A stretch of DNA of 64,000 bases from Candidatus Pelagibacter sp. HIMB1321. GTDB taxonomy: Bacteria; Pseudomonadota; Alphaproteobacteria; Pelagibacterales; Pelagibacteraceae. Numbering within the stretch: position 1 is the stretch's first letter; every line of letters starts with the position of its first letter. Shown piece after piece: positions 38,060 through 47,650 of this stretch. The DNA is taken from NCBI RefSeq assembly GCF_900177485.1, contig NZ_LT840186.1, positions 1,256,650 to 1,320,649 on the forward strand, written 5' to 3'. The position numbers and the translations under genes were made by a program. The notes under the pieces were generated by a model. It was not told the origin of the DNA and ran no database searches. It saw only the letters and a list, made by a program, of their open reading frames with translations.

Positions 38060-40834
38060 ATGAGCAAAATTCAAAAAACAGATCATTTTTATTTAATTGA
38101 TGGATCAGGGTATATTTTTAGAGCTTATTATGCTTTACCTCCTTTAACAAGAAAAAGTGATGGACTACCGACAGGTGCTGTAAGCGGGTTTTGCAGCATG
38201 TTGTTTAAGTTACTAGAGGATTCTAAATCAAACGAAAATCTTCAAAAACCAACACACTTTGCGGTAATTTTTGACTCCGCTCGAAAAACTTTTAGAAACG
38301 AAATTTACAGTGATTACAAAGCTAATAGATCAGAGGCACCAGATGATTTAGCTCCCCAATTTGAATATATAAGAAAGTCAGTATTAGCTTTTAATTTACC
38401 ATCTGTGGACCTTTTAAATTATGAAGCAGATGATCTTATAGCAACATATGTTGATCAAATTTTAAAATCAGGAGCAAAAGTAACCATTGTTTCTTCAGAT
38501 AAAGATTTGATGCAATTGTATAAAAAAGGTGTTCGTATTTTTGATCCTATGAAAAATAAATTTATTAACGAAGATGATGTATTTAAAAAGTTTGGTGTTG
38601 ATGCCAGCAAGGTAATCGATGTTCAAGCTTTAGCTGGAGACAGTAGTGATAATGTTCCAGGTGTACCAGGTATAGGAGTTAAAACAGCTGCAGAGTTAAT
38701 AAACAAATATGGAACTTTAGAGAAACTCTTAAAATCTACCCATGAGATTAAACAGAATAAAAGAAGAGAAACTTTAATTGAAAACCAAGATAAGGCATTA
38801 ATTAGTAAGGAGCTTGTTACTTTAAAGTATGATGCACCTGTGGATAGAGAACTTACTGAATTTAAATTAAAAGAGATAGATAAAGATAAACTTTATGAAT
38901 TTCTAAGAGAAATGGAATTTAATCGTTTATTGAGCTCAGTAATTTCTGCATATGGAGAACCAAATTTAATTTCTAAGAGTGAAAAAAAAGACACAACTGA
39001 ATCTCCAAAACCATTCAATAATAAAAATTATTATTTAATAAATAAAGTAGATGAAATTGATGAATGGATTAACGAGGCAGAAGAAATTGGAGAAGTAGCA
39101 GTAGACACTGAAACAGACTCTTTAGATCCAAATCAAGCAAATTTAGTTGGAATTTCTCTAAGTTCAAAAATTGGTAAAGCTTGTTATATACCCGTAGGAC
39201 ATAAATCTAAAAAAAGTTTAAATATCAAAGAGGTTTTAAAAAAAATAAAACCTCTCTTAGAAGATCCAAGTATTAAAAAAATTGGTCAAAATATAAAATT
39301 TGATTTTATTATTTTTTACAAAAATGGAATTACCCTTAATTCTATGGAAGACACTATGTTGATGTCCTATGTGTTGGATGCTGGGAAAAATAGACATAAC
39401 ATGGATACTCTTTCAGAAATTCATTTAAATCACACACCTATTAAATTTAAAGACCTTGTTGGAACAGGAAAAAAAGAAATTAATTTTAGTGAGGTAGAGG
39501 TAGATAAGGCAAAGGATTATGCAGCAGAGGATACAGATGTTACTTACAGACTTTATAAAAAATTTTATAAAAGCCTTAAATCTGAAAAATTATTTAATAT
39601 TTATGAAATTTTTGAGAAGCCTTTGATTAAAATTTTAGCTTTTATGGAAATCGAAGGTATTAAAATTGATAATAAATTTTTAAATTTGTTGTCTTCAAAG
39701 TTTGAAAAAAAAATTGAAAAAATTCAAAAAGAAATTTTTAAAATTTCAAAGAAAGATTTTAATATTGCGTCTCCTAAGCAGTTGGGTGAAGTTATTTATA
39801 ATGATTTAAAGATAACTGGATTGAAAAAAACGAAAAAAGGAAGTTTTGCAACTAGTGCTTCAGTATTAGAAGATTTAGCGTTCAAAGGTCATCAATTTGC
39901 AAAATTAGTCTTAGATTGGAGACAATTATCAAAATTAAAGAATACTTATTCTGACTCTCTTCCTGAACATTTAAACCCTAATACAAAAAGAGTTCACACT
40001 TCATTTCTCCTTGCCGCGACCACAACAGGAAGATTAGCATCAAGTGATCCAAATTTGCAAAATATACCAATTAAAACTGAAGATGGTAGAGATATTAGAA
40101 AAGCTTTCATTGCTGAAAAAGATAATGTTCTAATTTCTGCAGATTATAATCAAATAGAAATGCGAATATTAGCTGATTTGGCAGATGTTAAAGAATTAAA
40201 AAAAGCATTTAAAAATAATGAGGATATTCATTCATTAACTGCAAGCCAAATATTTAATGTTGATATTAAAAAAGTAGATAAGGACCAAAGAAGAAAAGCA
40301 AAAGCTATAAATTTTGGTATTATCTACGGAATTTCACAGTATGGGCTGGCAAAGCAAATTAATGTTTCAAATCATGAAGCAGAGGAGTTCTTAAATGCTT
40401 ATTTTGCAAAATTTCCAGAAATTAAAATCTACATGGATAATACAATTAAGTTTTGTAGAAAAAGTGGGTATGTAAACAATATTTTTGGAAGAAGATCTCA
40501 TTTTAATTCAATAAATGATAAAAATTTTAATGTAAGAAATTTTCAGGAAAGAGCTGCTATTAATGCTCCAATTCAAGGATCAGCGTCTGAAATTATGCGT
40601 CTTGCAATGATTAGAATTGATAAAAAATTAAAAGATGAAAAATCAATTAAATCTAAAATGTTACTTCAAATTCATGATGAATTAATTTTTGAAGTAAAAA
40701 AAAGTGAGATTAAAAAGATGATGAAGATCATAAAAGATGAAATGGTAAGTGTTGCAGATAGTGATTATCATTCATTCTCAATCCCACTTACTGTTGATAT
40801 TAATAGTGGTAATAATTGGGGTGAATTACATTAA
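38060..40834 (+). CDS. polA: DNA polymerase I
   Basis: Repair and Okazaki-fragment polymerase of 924 residues with all three activities. The N-terminal 5'-nuclease domain has LIDGSGYIFRAYYA and the AGDSSDNVPGVPGIGVKTA helix-hairpin-helix. The 3'-5' exonuclease domain retains DTETDSL near residue 349, QNIKFD, and YAAEDTD, so proofreading should be active. The polymerase domain has motif A DYNQIEMRILA near 695, motif B RRKAKAINFGIIYG near 750 and motif C QIHDELIFEV near 872. The 109-nt gap to bioY is divergent. Confidence 0.98.
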   Translation: MSKIQKTDHFYLIDGSGYIFRAYYALPPLTRKSDGLPTGAVSGFCSMLFKLLEDSKSNENLQKPTHFAVIFDSARKTFRNEIYSDYKANRSEAPDDLAPQFEYIRKSVLAFNLPSVDLLNYEADDLIATYVDQILKSGAKVTIVSSDKDLMQLYKKGVRIFDPMKNKFINEDDVFKKFGVDASKVIDVQALAGDSSDNVPGVPGIGVKTAAELINKYGTLEKLLKSTHEIKQNKRRETLIENQDKALISKELVTLKYDAPVDRELTEFKLKEIDKDKLYEFLREMEFNRLLSSVISAYGEPNLISKSEKKDTTESPKPFNNKNYYLINKVDEIDEWINEAEEIGEVAVDTETDSLDPNQANLVGISLSSKIGKACYIPVGHKSKKSLNIKEVLKKIKPLLEDPSIKKIGQNIKFDFIIFYKNGITLNSMEDTMLMSYVLDAGKNRHNMDTLSEIHLNHTPIKFKDLVGTGKKEINFSEVEVDKAKDYAAEDTDVTYRLYKKFYKSLKSEKLFNIYEIFEKPLIKILAFMEIEGIKIDNKFLNLLSSKFEKKIEKIQKEIFKISKKDFNIASPKQLGEVIYNDLKITGLKKTKKGSFATSASVLEDLAFKGHQFAKLVLDWRQLSKLKNTYSDSLPEHLNPNTKRVHTSFLLAATTTGRLASSDPNLQNIPIKTEDGRDIRKAFIAEKDNVLISADYNQIEMRILADLADVKELKKAFKNNEDIHSLTASQIFNVDIKKVDKDQRRKAKAINFGIIYGISQYGLAKQINVSNHEAEEFLNAYFAKFPEIKIYMDNTIKFCRKSGYVNNIFGRRSHFNSINDKNFNVRNFQERAAINAPIQGSASEIMRLAMIRIDKKLKDEKSIKSKMLLQIHDELIFEVKKSEIKKMMKIIKDEMVSVADSDYHSFSIPLTVDINSGNNWGELH

Positions 40835-40843
40835 TTTAATTAA

Positions 40844-40872
40844 TTGCCCAAATTAGAACAATTTAGTATTTT
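40844..40872 (+). promoter_or_regulatory. Possible chvI promoter
   Basis: TTGCCC (40844-40849) and TATTTT (40867-40872) are separated by 17 bp in the 49-nt gap after polA. The ATG of chvI is 11 nt past the -10, so any transcript from here would carry a leader of only about 5 nt. Confidence 0.35.
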
Positions 40873-40883
40873 TAAACTAACCC

Positions 40884-41591
40884 ATGCACAAACAAACTAT
40901 AGCACTTGTTGATGATGATCGAAATATTTTAACAAGTTTAAGTATAGCTTTAGAAAAAGAGGGTTTTAAAGTTCAGACATATATTGATGGTGAAAGTGCT
41001 TTAATTGGATTAACGAGAACTCCACCAGACCTTGCGGTAGTAGATATTAAAATGCCTAAAATGGATGGCGAAGAATTATTAAAAAAATTAAGAAAAAAAA
41101 CTTCACTGCCTGTGATTTTCTTAACGTCCAAAGATGATGAAGTAGATGAACTTTTAGGTCTTAAACTTGGTGCTGATGATTTTATAAAAAAGTCAGGTGG
41201 TTTTTCTATAAAAGTTTTGATTGAAAGAATAAGAGTTCAACTCAGAAAAAAAGATATAGATACTAATATTGAAGAAAATAAAAATATTATTGCTCATGGA
41301 AAACTGAAACTAGATCCATCTCAATTAGAGTGTGAATGGAATGGTCATCAATTACCTGATAAACTGACTACAACAGAATTTTTAATAGTTAAGGAATTAG
41401 CTAAAAGACCTGGAATTATAAAAGAAAGAGCACAACTGATGGATATAGCTTATAGAGAAGATACAGATATTGAGGATAGAACAATTGACAGTCATGTTAA
41501 GAGAATTAGAAAAAAGTTCAAAAAAGTTGATCCTGATTTTTCAGCTATAGAAACTAGATATGGAAGTGGATATAGATGGAATGTTAGTTAA
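40884..41591 (+). CDS. chvI: ChvI-type response regulator (OmpR family)
   Basis: Two-component regulator of 235 residues. The receiver domain has ALVDDDRN, phospho-acceptor Asp54 (AVVDIKMPKMDG), the conserved Thr in FLTSKDD and the Lys in FIKKSGG. The C-terminal winged helix (TEFLIVKELAKRPGIIKERAQLMDIAY, TIDSHVKRIRKKF) is of OmpR type. In alphaproteobacteria ChvG/ChvI governs envelope and acid responses. Its stop overlaps the chvG ATG (TAATG). Confidence 0.93.
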   Translation: MHKQTIALVDDDRNILTSLSIALEKEGFKVQTYIDGESALIGLTRTPPDLAVVDIKMPKMDGEELLKKLRKKTSLPVIFLTSKDDEVDELLGLKLGADDFIKKSGGFSIKVLIERIRVQLRKKDIDTNIEENKNIIAHGKLKLDPSQLECEWNGHQLPDKLTTTEFLIVKELAKRPGIIKERAQLMDIAYREDTDIEDRTIDSHVKRIRKKFKKVDPDFSAIETRYGSGYRWNVS

Positions 41592-43132
41592 TGTTTAATT
41601 ATCTCCTAAAAAATCTATCAATTTTAAAAAAATTTTTATTTATAAATTTAATTTTTTTTTCAATTTTAGGTCTATTCACATTTTTATATTTAAAAATTGT
41701 ACAACCAAATTTGATAAAAAATAAATCGTCTAATCATATTAAGATAATTAATAATACTATTGATAATTTAGAAAGGTTAGAAATCCAATTTAATGAAGAA
41801 GACATTAGAAAGTTTTTATTTTCAACAAGATTTATCTTTCAAAGTCTTGATCGTGTAATTTTTTTCGATAATCAGTTAGATCTAGTTGGTGATACAGATA
41901 CACTTGATCTTGATCCAAGATCATTTTCTTCCAGATTAGATATAGTTGAATTAGAAGTTTTAAATGAGGAGAAAAGTAAAGAAATTACTGAAAAAAAAAA
42001 TATAAATATTGGAAATGATAATCTTGTTTCTCTTCAAGATATTCTCTTTAATTATGCAGGATCAAAAAATTTTGGCATACCTTTTACATTTACCCAGGAA
42101 GAATTTAACAATTTTAAATTAACAACAATAAAAAATGTTTTTAGAAATGATGTTAATATTGGCTATGTAGCAATCACTGAAAATGCTAATGATATAAGGG
42201 CTGCAATTGATGAGAGAAAAACTTTTGTTATCAGAACTGCATTTGCTGTTGGTATCGTAATTTTAATATTTTCATTTGTTCTTAATAGATATTTTTTAAA
42301 ACCTATCCAAAATTTAGTCGCCTACACAAATAAGATAAAAAATAAAGAGCACAAAAAAATTAACATTGATAATTTAAAAGTAAGAAATGATGAACTAGGT
42401 TTATTGTCAAAATCATTAGATGATATGACCTTAGAGCTTCAGAAAAGAATATCACATGCTGAAAATTTTTCTACAGATCTTGTTCATGAAATTAGAAATC
42501 CTTTGGCTTCTTTAAAAAGTGCTTCTGAAATTTTAAGCGAAACAAAAGAAACAGATGAAAGATTAAAATTAATTAATATTCTAAGTCATGACGTTCAAAG
42601 AATTGAGAGATTAATTACAGATTATTCACAAATATTAAAAGATGAGGTTGCTTTAAGTAAAGAGAAATTTAGAAAAATTGATTTAATACCAATTATTAAA
42701 TCAGTAGTTGATGATTATAATAATATTTATCAATCCAAACGAGGTATTACTATTTCATTTTCAAATGATGGAAATAAAAATTATCAAATTAATGGAATAG
42801 AAAATAGAATAGAGCAAATTATTGCAAATCTTTTAGATAATGCGATTTCATTTAGTGAAGATAATAAGACTATTGATATAAAGATTTCACAAAATTCAAA
42901 AAAACAAATAATTATCAATATTTTTGATGAAGGTCCTGGATTCAAAGAGAAGGATACATCGAAAATATTTAAAAGATTCTACAGTAATAGACCTGATAAA
43001 TTTGGCCAACATTCTGGTTTGGGTTTGAATATTGTAAAAAACTTAACTGATCTTCATAATGCCTCTATAAACGCTTTAAATAGAACAGATAAAAGAGGAG
43101 CTAATTTAGAAATAATTTTTTCTAGAGCATAA
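41591..43132 (+). CDS. chvG: ChvG-type sensor histidine kinase
   Basis: Membrane sensor kinase of 513 residues paired with ChvI. One membrane segment lies at about residues 15-37 and a second at about 210-232, flanking a periplasmic sensor domain of about 170 residues. A HAMP-like linker follows (YFLKPIQNLVAYTNKI). The H box FSTDLVHEIRNPLASL carries His299. N box (NLLDNAISFS), G1 (DEGPGF) and G2 (GLGLNIVKNL) are intact. In Sinorhizobium the next genes are hprK, manX and ptsH before ahcY; here ahcY follows directly. Confidence 0.93.
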   Translation: MFNYLLKNLSILKKFLFINLIFFSILGLFTFLYLKIVQPNLIKNKSSNHIKIINNTIDNLERLEIQFNEEDIRKFLFSTRFIFQSLDRVIFFDNQLDLVGDTDTLDLDPRSFSSRLDIVELEVLNEEKSKEITEKKNINIGNDNLVSLQDILFNYAGSKNFGIPFTFTQEEFNNFKLTTIKNVFRNDVNIGYVAITENANDIRAAIDERKTFVIRTAFAVGIVILIFSFVLNRYFLKPIQNLVAYTNKIKNKEHKKINIDNLKVRNDELGLLSKSLDDMTLELQKRISHAENFSTDLVHEIRNPLASLKSASEILSETKETDERLKLINILSHDVQRIERLITDYSQILKDEVALSKEKFRKIDLIPIIKSVVDDYNNIYQSKRGITISFSNDGNKNYQINGIENRIEQIIANLLDNAISFSEDNKTIDIKISQNSKKQIIINIFDEGPGFKEKDTSKIFKRFYSNRPDKFGQHSGLGLNIVKNLTDLHNASINALNRTDKRGANLEIIFSRA

Positions 43133-43176
43133 AGTTTAGTTGATAATCCAAAATAATATTGTTAGAAGCCACACTC

Positions 43177-44463
43177 ATGGATGATTTTAAAGTAAAAGAT
43201 ATTTCTCAAGCAGAATTTGGAAGAAAAGAAATTTCAATAGCAGAAAGTGAAATGCCTGGATTGATGGCATTAAGAGAAGAATATGGCGATCAAAAACCAT
43301 TAAAAGGTGCAAGAATTATTGGTTGTCTTCACATGACAATTCAAACTGCTGTATTGATAGAAACCTTAGTTTATCTTGGAGCTGATGTTAGATGGTCATC
43401 TTGTAATATTTTTTCAACTCAAGACCATGCTGCAGCAGCAATAGCTAAAGCAGGAATACCTGTTTATGCATGGAAAGGGGAAACGGAAGAAGAGTACATT
43501 TGGTGTATCAAACAAACAATTGAAGGAAAAAAAGATTGGAAACCAAATATGTTACTAGATGATGGTGGTGACTTAACAGCCATGATGCATAATGATTACA
43601 AAGAATTACTTAAAGAAGTCAAAGGTGTTTCAGAGGAAACAACCACAGGAATAAAAGCTTTAAATAAGATGGAACAAAATAAAACTTTAATGGTTCCAGC
43701 AATTAATGTGAACGATTCTGTTACTAAATCAAAATTTGATAATTTATATGGTTGTAGAGAAAGTCTTGTAGATGGGATTAGAAGAGCAACTGATGTGATG
43801 ATGTCAGGTAAAGTTGCAATAGTAGCTGGTTTTGGTGATGTTGGAAAAGGTAGTGCAGCATCTTTAAGACAGAGTGGTGCAAGAGTGCTAGTGACTGAAG
43901 CTGACCCAATATGTGCCTTACAAGCCTCTATGGAAGGCTATGAAGTCGTTTTGATGGATGAAGCTATTGATAAAGCAGATATCGTGGTTACTGCAACAGG
44001 TAATAAAGATATTGTTACAGCTGATCATATGAGAAATATGAAGGACAGAGCAATCTTATGTAATATTGGACATTTTGATAATGAAATCCAGGTTGAAGCT
44101 TTAAGAAACTATAAATGGTCTGAAGTAAAACCACAAGTACATGAAATAGAATTACCAAGTGGAAAAAGAATAATTTTATTAGCAGAGGGAAGATTAGTAA
44201 ATTTAGGATGTGCTACTGGGCATCCAAGTTTTGTTATGAGCGCTTCCTTTACCAATCAAGTTATCGCACAAATAGAACTTTGGAACAATCACCAAAAATA
44301 CGAAAACAAAGTTTATGTGCTTCCTAAACATTTAGATGAAAAAGTAGCAATGCTTCACTTGAAAAAAGTTGGTGCAAAACTTACTAAGCTTTCTAAAGAT
44401 CAAGCAGATTATATAAGTGTTGGGACAGAAGGTCCTTTTAAACCCGATGCATACCGCTACTAA
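43177..44463 (+). CDS. ahcY: S-adenosylhomocysteine hydrolase
   Basis: NAD-dependent enzyme that splits S-adenosylhomocysteine to adenosine and homocysteine, removing the product inhibitor of methyltransferases. I use the ATG at 43177 (428 residues); a TTG 18 nt upstream is possible but unneeded. [24 protein letters not shown], the NAD-binding [20 protein letters not shown] and the C-terminal KPDAYRY are all canonical. Homocysteine so released could re-enter methionine synthesis. The tsaE start lies inside its 3' end. Confidence 0.97.
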   Translation: MDDFKVKDISQAEFGRKEISIAESEMPGLMALREEYGDQKPLKGARIIGCLHMTIQTAVLIETLVYLGADVRWSSCNIFSTQDHAAAAIAKAGIPVYAWKGETEEEYIWCIKQTIEGKKDWKPNMLLDDGGDLTAMMHNDYKELLKEVKGVSEETTTGIKALNKMEQNKTLMVPAINVNDSVTKSKFDNLYGCRESLVDGIRRATDVMMSGKVAIVAGFGDVGKGSAASLRQSGARVLVTEADPICALQASMEGYEVVLMDEAIDKADIVVTATGNKDIVTADHMRNMKDRAILCNIGHFDNEIQVEALRNYKWSEVKPQVHEIELPSGKRIILLAEGRLVNLGCATGHPSFVMSASFTNQVIAQIELWNNHQKYENKVYVLPKHLDEKVAMLHLKKVGAKLTKLSKDQADYISVGTEGPFKPDAYRY

Positions 44464-44896
44464 TAAAAGTAGTAACATAGACATTTCAACTGAAAAAAAA
44501 TTAGAAGAGTTCGCAAAAGGTCTTAATAAAAAAATTGAAAAGGGAACTGTATTTTTTTTATTTGGTGAAATGGGAGTTGGCAAAACAACTTTTGTAAAAT
44601 ACCTCATAAACAATTTACAGCTTAAATTTAATCAAAATATTACTGAAGTTACAAGTCCTACATTTAATATAATGAATGAATATCAAATAGGAGACATATT
44701 GATAAAACATTATGATCTTTATAGGTTAAAAACTTCTGAGGAATTAAATGACCTCAATTTATTTGAAAATAATGAAAAAGAAATAGTATTAATAGAATGG
44801 CCTCAAATTATAAAAGAAGTGCCTAAAAATTTAACTAAATTGTATTTTGAGTATAAAAATGATTTTAAAGATAGGTGTATTAAAATTATTCGATAA
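44447..44896 (+). CDS. tsaE: tRNA threonylcarbamoyladenosine synthesis ATPase TsaE
   Basis: ATPase partner of TsaB/TsaD in t6A modification of ANN-reading tRNAs. With the ATG at 44447 it has 149 residues and overlaps ahcY by 17 bp. The P-loop [10 protein letters not shown] is at residues 40-49, and [12 protein letters not shown] and HYDLYRL are family motifs, as is IEWPQ. In many alphaproteobacteria tsaE heads the same tsaE-amgK-murU run seen here. Confidence 0.93.
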   Translation: MHTATNKSSNIDISTEKKLEEFAKGLNKKIEKGTVFFLFGEMGVGKTTFVKYLINNLQLKFNQNITEVTSPTFNIMNEYQIGDILIKHYDLYRLKTSEELNDLNLFENNEKEIVLIEWPQIIKEVPKNLTKLYFEYKNDFKDRCIKIIR

Positions 44897-45838
44897 ATGA
44901 ATTTTTCAAAAGAATTTAAAAAATTAAAGGGAGATGCCTCATCGAGAAATTTTTATAGAAAAAAAAATAATAAAAACTCCTCTATCATTGTTTACTCAAA
45001 AAAAGATAAGAAATCTAATTTGTTGGATTATGATTCTATAAATAAAATTTTGATTAAAAATAAAATCACCGCACCTCAGTTGTTGTCTCAAAATTATTCA
45101 AAAAATTTTATAGAAATTCAAGATTTTGGAAACGAAACTATATTTAATCTTTTTAAGAATAAAAGAATTAACAAAATTAATATTTACAAAAAGATAGTTA
45201 ATTTACTTAATAGAATTCAATCAATATCTCAAAAAAAAGTAATTAATTTTAAAAATCAAATATATAAAGTTCCAAAATATACTCCTAAAATTTTAGAGCA
45301 AGAAGCTAAACTTTTCACAGATTGGTATATCAAAAATAAAATAAAAAAATCTAAACAAAAAAAATTCAAAAATTCATTCAATAAAATTATAAAAATTTTG
45401 ATCAAAAAAATTCATTTCAAAAATGATACATTTGTTCATAGAGACTTTCATATATCTAATTTAATGGTAGTTAAAAATGATATTGGTGTAATTGACAGTC
45501 AAGATGCCTTGATAGGAAATAAAGCTTATGATTTAGCATCCTTGATTGATGATGTTCGATTTCAAACTCCAGTTGCTTTGAAAAATAAAATCTACAACTC
45601 TTATTTAAAAACACAAAAAAAATTAAATAAGAAATATTTTAAAAATGATTTTGAAATTATATCTGTTTTAAGGAACTTAAAAATTATTGGAATTTTTACA
45701 AGATTAGCAGTTAGAGATAATAAAAAAAAATACCTTCAATTAATTCCTTATACCTGGAGATTAATAAAACTTCGCTCTCAAAGTGATAATTTTAGAGATT
45801 TGAATTATTTACTCAAAGTTTTAAAAAAAAATAAATGA
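44897..45838 (+). CDS. amgK: Sugar kinase of aminoglycoside-phosphotransferase fold, AmgK-like
   Basis: 313-residue kinase of the APH fold. The catalytic loop FVHRDFHISNLM and the DFG-equivalent GVIDSQDALIGNKAYDLASL are present. In Pseudomonas and relatives AmgK phosphorylates N-acetylmuramate (and GlcNAc) at the anomeric position for direct recycling to UDP-MurNAc. The next gene, murU, encodes the uridylyltransferase that uses the product and overlaps amgK by 4 bp, which makes the assignment much safer than fold alone. The start abuts the tsaE stop codon. Confidence 0.82.
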   Translation: MNFSKEFKKLKGDASSRNFYRKKNNKNSSIIVYSKKDKKSNLLDYDSINKILIKNKITAPQLLSQNYSKNFIEIQDFGNETIFNLFKNKRINKINIYKKIVNLLNRIQSISQKKVINFKNQIYKVPKYTPKILEQEAKLFTDWYIKNKIKKSKQKKFKNSFNKIIKILIKKIHFKNDTFVHRDFHISNLMVVKNDIGVIDSQDALIGNKAYDLASLIDDVRFQTPVALKNKIYNSYLKTQKKLNKKYFKNDFEIISVLRNLKIIGIFTRLAVRDNKKKYLQLIPYTWRLIKLRSQSDNFRDLNYLLKVLKKNK

Positions 45839-46521
45839 AAATAAACACTGCTTTAATATTATGTGCTGGTTATGGTAAAAGGTTAAATCCAATTACTTTA
45901 AAGACACCAAAACCACTTTTAAAAATTAAAAATATAGCATTATTGGAACATTGTATAAATCTTATCAAGCAAGTTGGTATTAAAAAAATTTTTATCAATT
46001 CTTTTTATCTAAAAGAACAAATAAACAAATTTATTGAAGAAAATAATTTTGAGATAGAAATCAAGGTGATTGAAGATGGGAATGTTATTTTAAATACAGG
46101 AGGAGGAGTTCTTAACTTAGTTAGTAAAATTAATGAAAATGATTTTTTAGTATTTAATCCCGATACAATTTGGAACAAAAATTATTCATTAGAAATTGAG
46201 AGTATGATTAATTTATATTACAAAAAAAAACTAAAAAATTTACTTTTATTAGTAGATAGAAAATTAAGTTTTGACAAAAGTCTAAAGGGAGACTTTAATT
46301 TAGATAATAATTTAATCACTAAAGATCATAAAAATTTTATATACACAGGTTGTCAAATTTTAAATAAATCAATTTTTAAAGATAGATCTATAGAAAATTT
46401 TTCAATTTCTGAAATTTGGTCAGATTTGATTAAGAATAATTTGCTAAGTGGTTTTGAAAGTAAGTTGGAATTTTATCATGCAACTGACCTTGAAACATTT
46501 AATAAACTACTAGATCTTTAG
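45835..46521 (+). CDS. murU: N-acetylmuramate-1-phosphate uridylyltransferase, MurU-like
   Basis: 228-residue nucleotidyltransferase. The opening LILCAGYGKRLNPITLKTPKPLLKI is the sugar-nucleotidyltransferase signature, and NTGGGV and FNPDTIW fit MurU-type enzymes. MurU turns MurNAc-1-phosphate and UTP into UDP-MurNAc, bypassing the fosfomycin-sensitive MurA step. The gene is coupled to amgK by an ATGA overlap. A mannose- or glucose-1-phosphate specificity cannot be excluded by sequence alone. Its 3' end overlaps gpmA by 23 bp. Confidence 0.82.
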   Translation: MKINTALILCAGYGKRLNPITLKTPKPLLKIKNIALLEHCINLIKQVGIKKIFINSFYLKEQINKFIEENNFEIEIKVIEDGNVILNTGGGVLNLVSKINENDFLVFNPDTIWNKNYSLEIESMINLYYKKKLKNLLLLVDRKLSFDKSLKGDFNLDNNLITKDHKNFIYTGCQILNKSIFKDRSIENFSISEIWSDLIKNNLLSGFESKLEFYHATDLETFNKLLDL

Positions 46522-47212
46522 CCCTTTCTTTATCCAAATATTCACAATCTAAAATTTCTAAATTTTCATTAATATTTATTGATAAAGGATTGCCCGTAGG
46601 AATTTCTAATTTAGCTATTTGATTTTCATCAAGTTTAAATAAATATTTACATAAAGCTCTAATAGAATTTCCATGTGCAGAAATTAAAAAATTGTTATCT
46701 TTTATTCTATTTTCAATTTGTGATTTAAAATAGTTTGTAACTCTTTCATATGTATCTTTTAAAGACTCTGTGTCAGGAATATTTTCTACCGCTATATCTT
46801 TATATACTTTAATATTTAATGGATGGTATGGACTTTTTTTATTAAGAGGATCAGGTCTTAGATCCCAAGATCTTCTAAATTGATAAACTTTTTCTTCACC
46901 AAGTCTTTGACTCATCTCAATTTTATTAAGTCCAGTTAGCGCTCCATAATGTCTTTCATTAAGTTCCCAGGCTCTTACAAAATCTCTTTCATCATTGAGT
47001 ATTTTTTGAATAATCTTTAGTGTATTATTTGCTCTGAGTTGGAGGGACGAGAAATATTCATTAATTTTAATATCTGAATTTTTTATTAATTCTCCAGCTT
47101 TTTTAGCCTCCCGTTTGCCATTTTCGGTTAGATCAACATCTACCCAACCAGTAAATCTTTTTTCAAGATTCCAAGTACTTTGCCCATGTCTAACTAAAAT
47201 TAAAATACTCAT
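46499..47212 (-). CDS. gpmA: 2,3-bisphosphoglycerate-dependent phosphoglycerate mutase
   Basis: Interconverts 3- and 2-phosphoglycerate. The phosphohistidine is His9 in LVRHGQSTWN, followed by FTGWVDVDLTENG, ELNERHYGAL and the SAHGNSIRAL second-histidine segment. The length of 237 residues is normal for the cofactor-dependent type. It is a single-gene unit, divergent from the VanZ-like gene across 42 nt. In alphaproteobacteria the place after murU is often taken by addB/addA, which are absent here. Confidence 0.95.
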   Translation of the reverse strand: MSILILVRHGQSTWNLEKRFTGWVDVDLTENGKREAKKAGELIKNSDIKINEYFSSLQLRANNTLKIIQKILNDERDFVRAWELNERHYGALTGLNKIEMSQRLGEEKVYQFRRSWDLRPDPLNKKSPYHPLNIKVYKDIAVENIPDTESLKDTYERVTNYFKSQIENRIKDNNFLISAHGNSIRALCKYLFKLDENQIAKLEIPTGNPLSININENLEILDCEYLDKERAKDLVVY

Positions 47213-47254
47213 TTGATTATCTTTTTTTAATTTTTATAAACTATTTAACATTTA

Positions 47255-47650
47255 ATGATAAATTTTTTTTCTAAATATAAAATTTTTTTTTACATTGCTA
47301 ATTTTGTATTAATTTTTTTATATTTATTTCCTGGAAGTCTAATTGGTTGTTTTTTATATAATGACTGTAAAATACAACCACAAATTACTAAAGATTTATC
47401 ATTTATTTCGGCAAATCATGTTTATGCATTTTTATTACTTTCACTGATCGCACTGTTAACGTATTCTCAGTCTTCTAAGAGAAAACTAGTAATTTATTAT
47501 CTATTTTTTTTATCAGTAATTTTAGAAATCTTACACATTATTATACCAATGAGAAGTTTTGAGTGGTCGGATTTACTTGGAAATATGCTAGGTATTTTTA
47601 TAGTTTTTATTGTTTATGAAATTATTAAAAAAAAAAATTATAAGAGATAA
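47255..47650 (+). CDS. VanZ-like small membrane protein
   Basis: 131-residue protein with four predicted membrane segments (about residues 10-30, 50-67, 77-93 and 106-125). The pattern LEILHIIIPMRSFEWSDLLGNMLGIFI resembles the VanZ family motif, in which a Glu-His pair and an Arg-Asp-Asn set are conserved. The biochemical role of most VanZ-like proteins is unknown. The last 35 nt overlap the next gene within an A-rich tract. No link to glycopeptide resistance is implied. Confidence 0.65.
   Translation: MINFFSKYKIFFYIANFVLIFLYLFPGSLIGCFLYNDCKIQPQITKDLSFISANHVYAFLLLSLIALLTYSQSSKRKLVIYYLFFLSVILEILHIIIPMRSFEWSDLLGNMLGIFIVFIVYEIIKKKNYKR

Noticed and set aside
43159..43176. TTG start giving ahcY six extra residues
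   Set aside because: The ATG at 43177 gives the normal family N-terminus and length, so the extra codons are more likely leader.
44332..44613. Minus-strand 93-codon frame across the ahcY/tsaE junction
   Set aside because: Both plus-strand genes there have clear motifs (KPDAYRY end and TsaE P-loop). The antisense frame shows no family signature.
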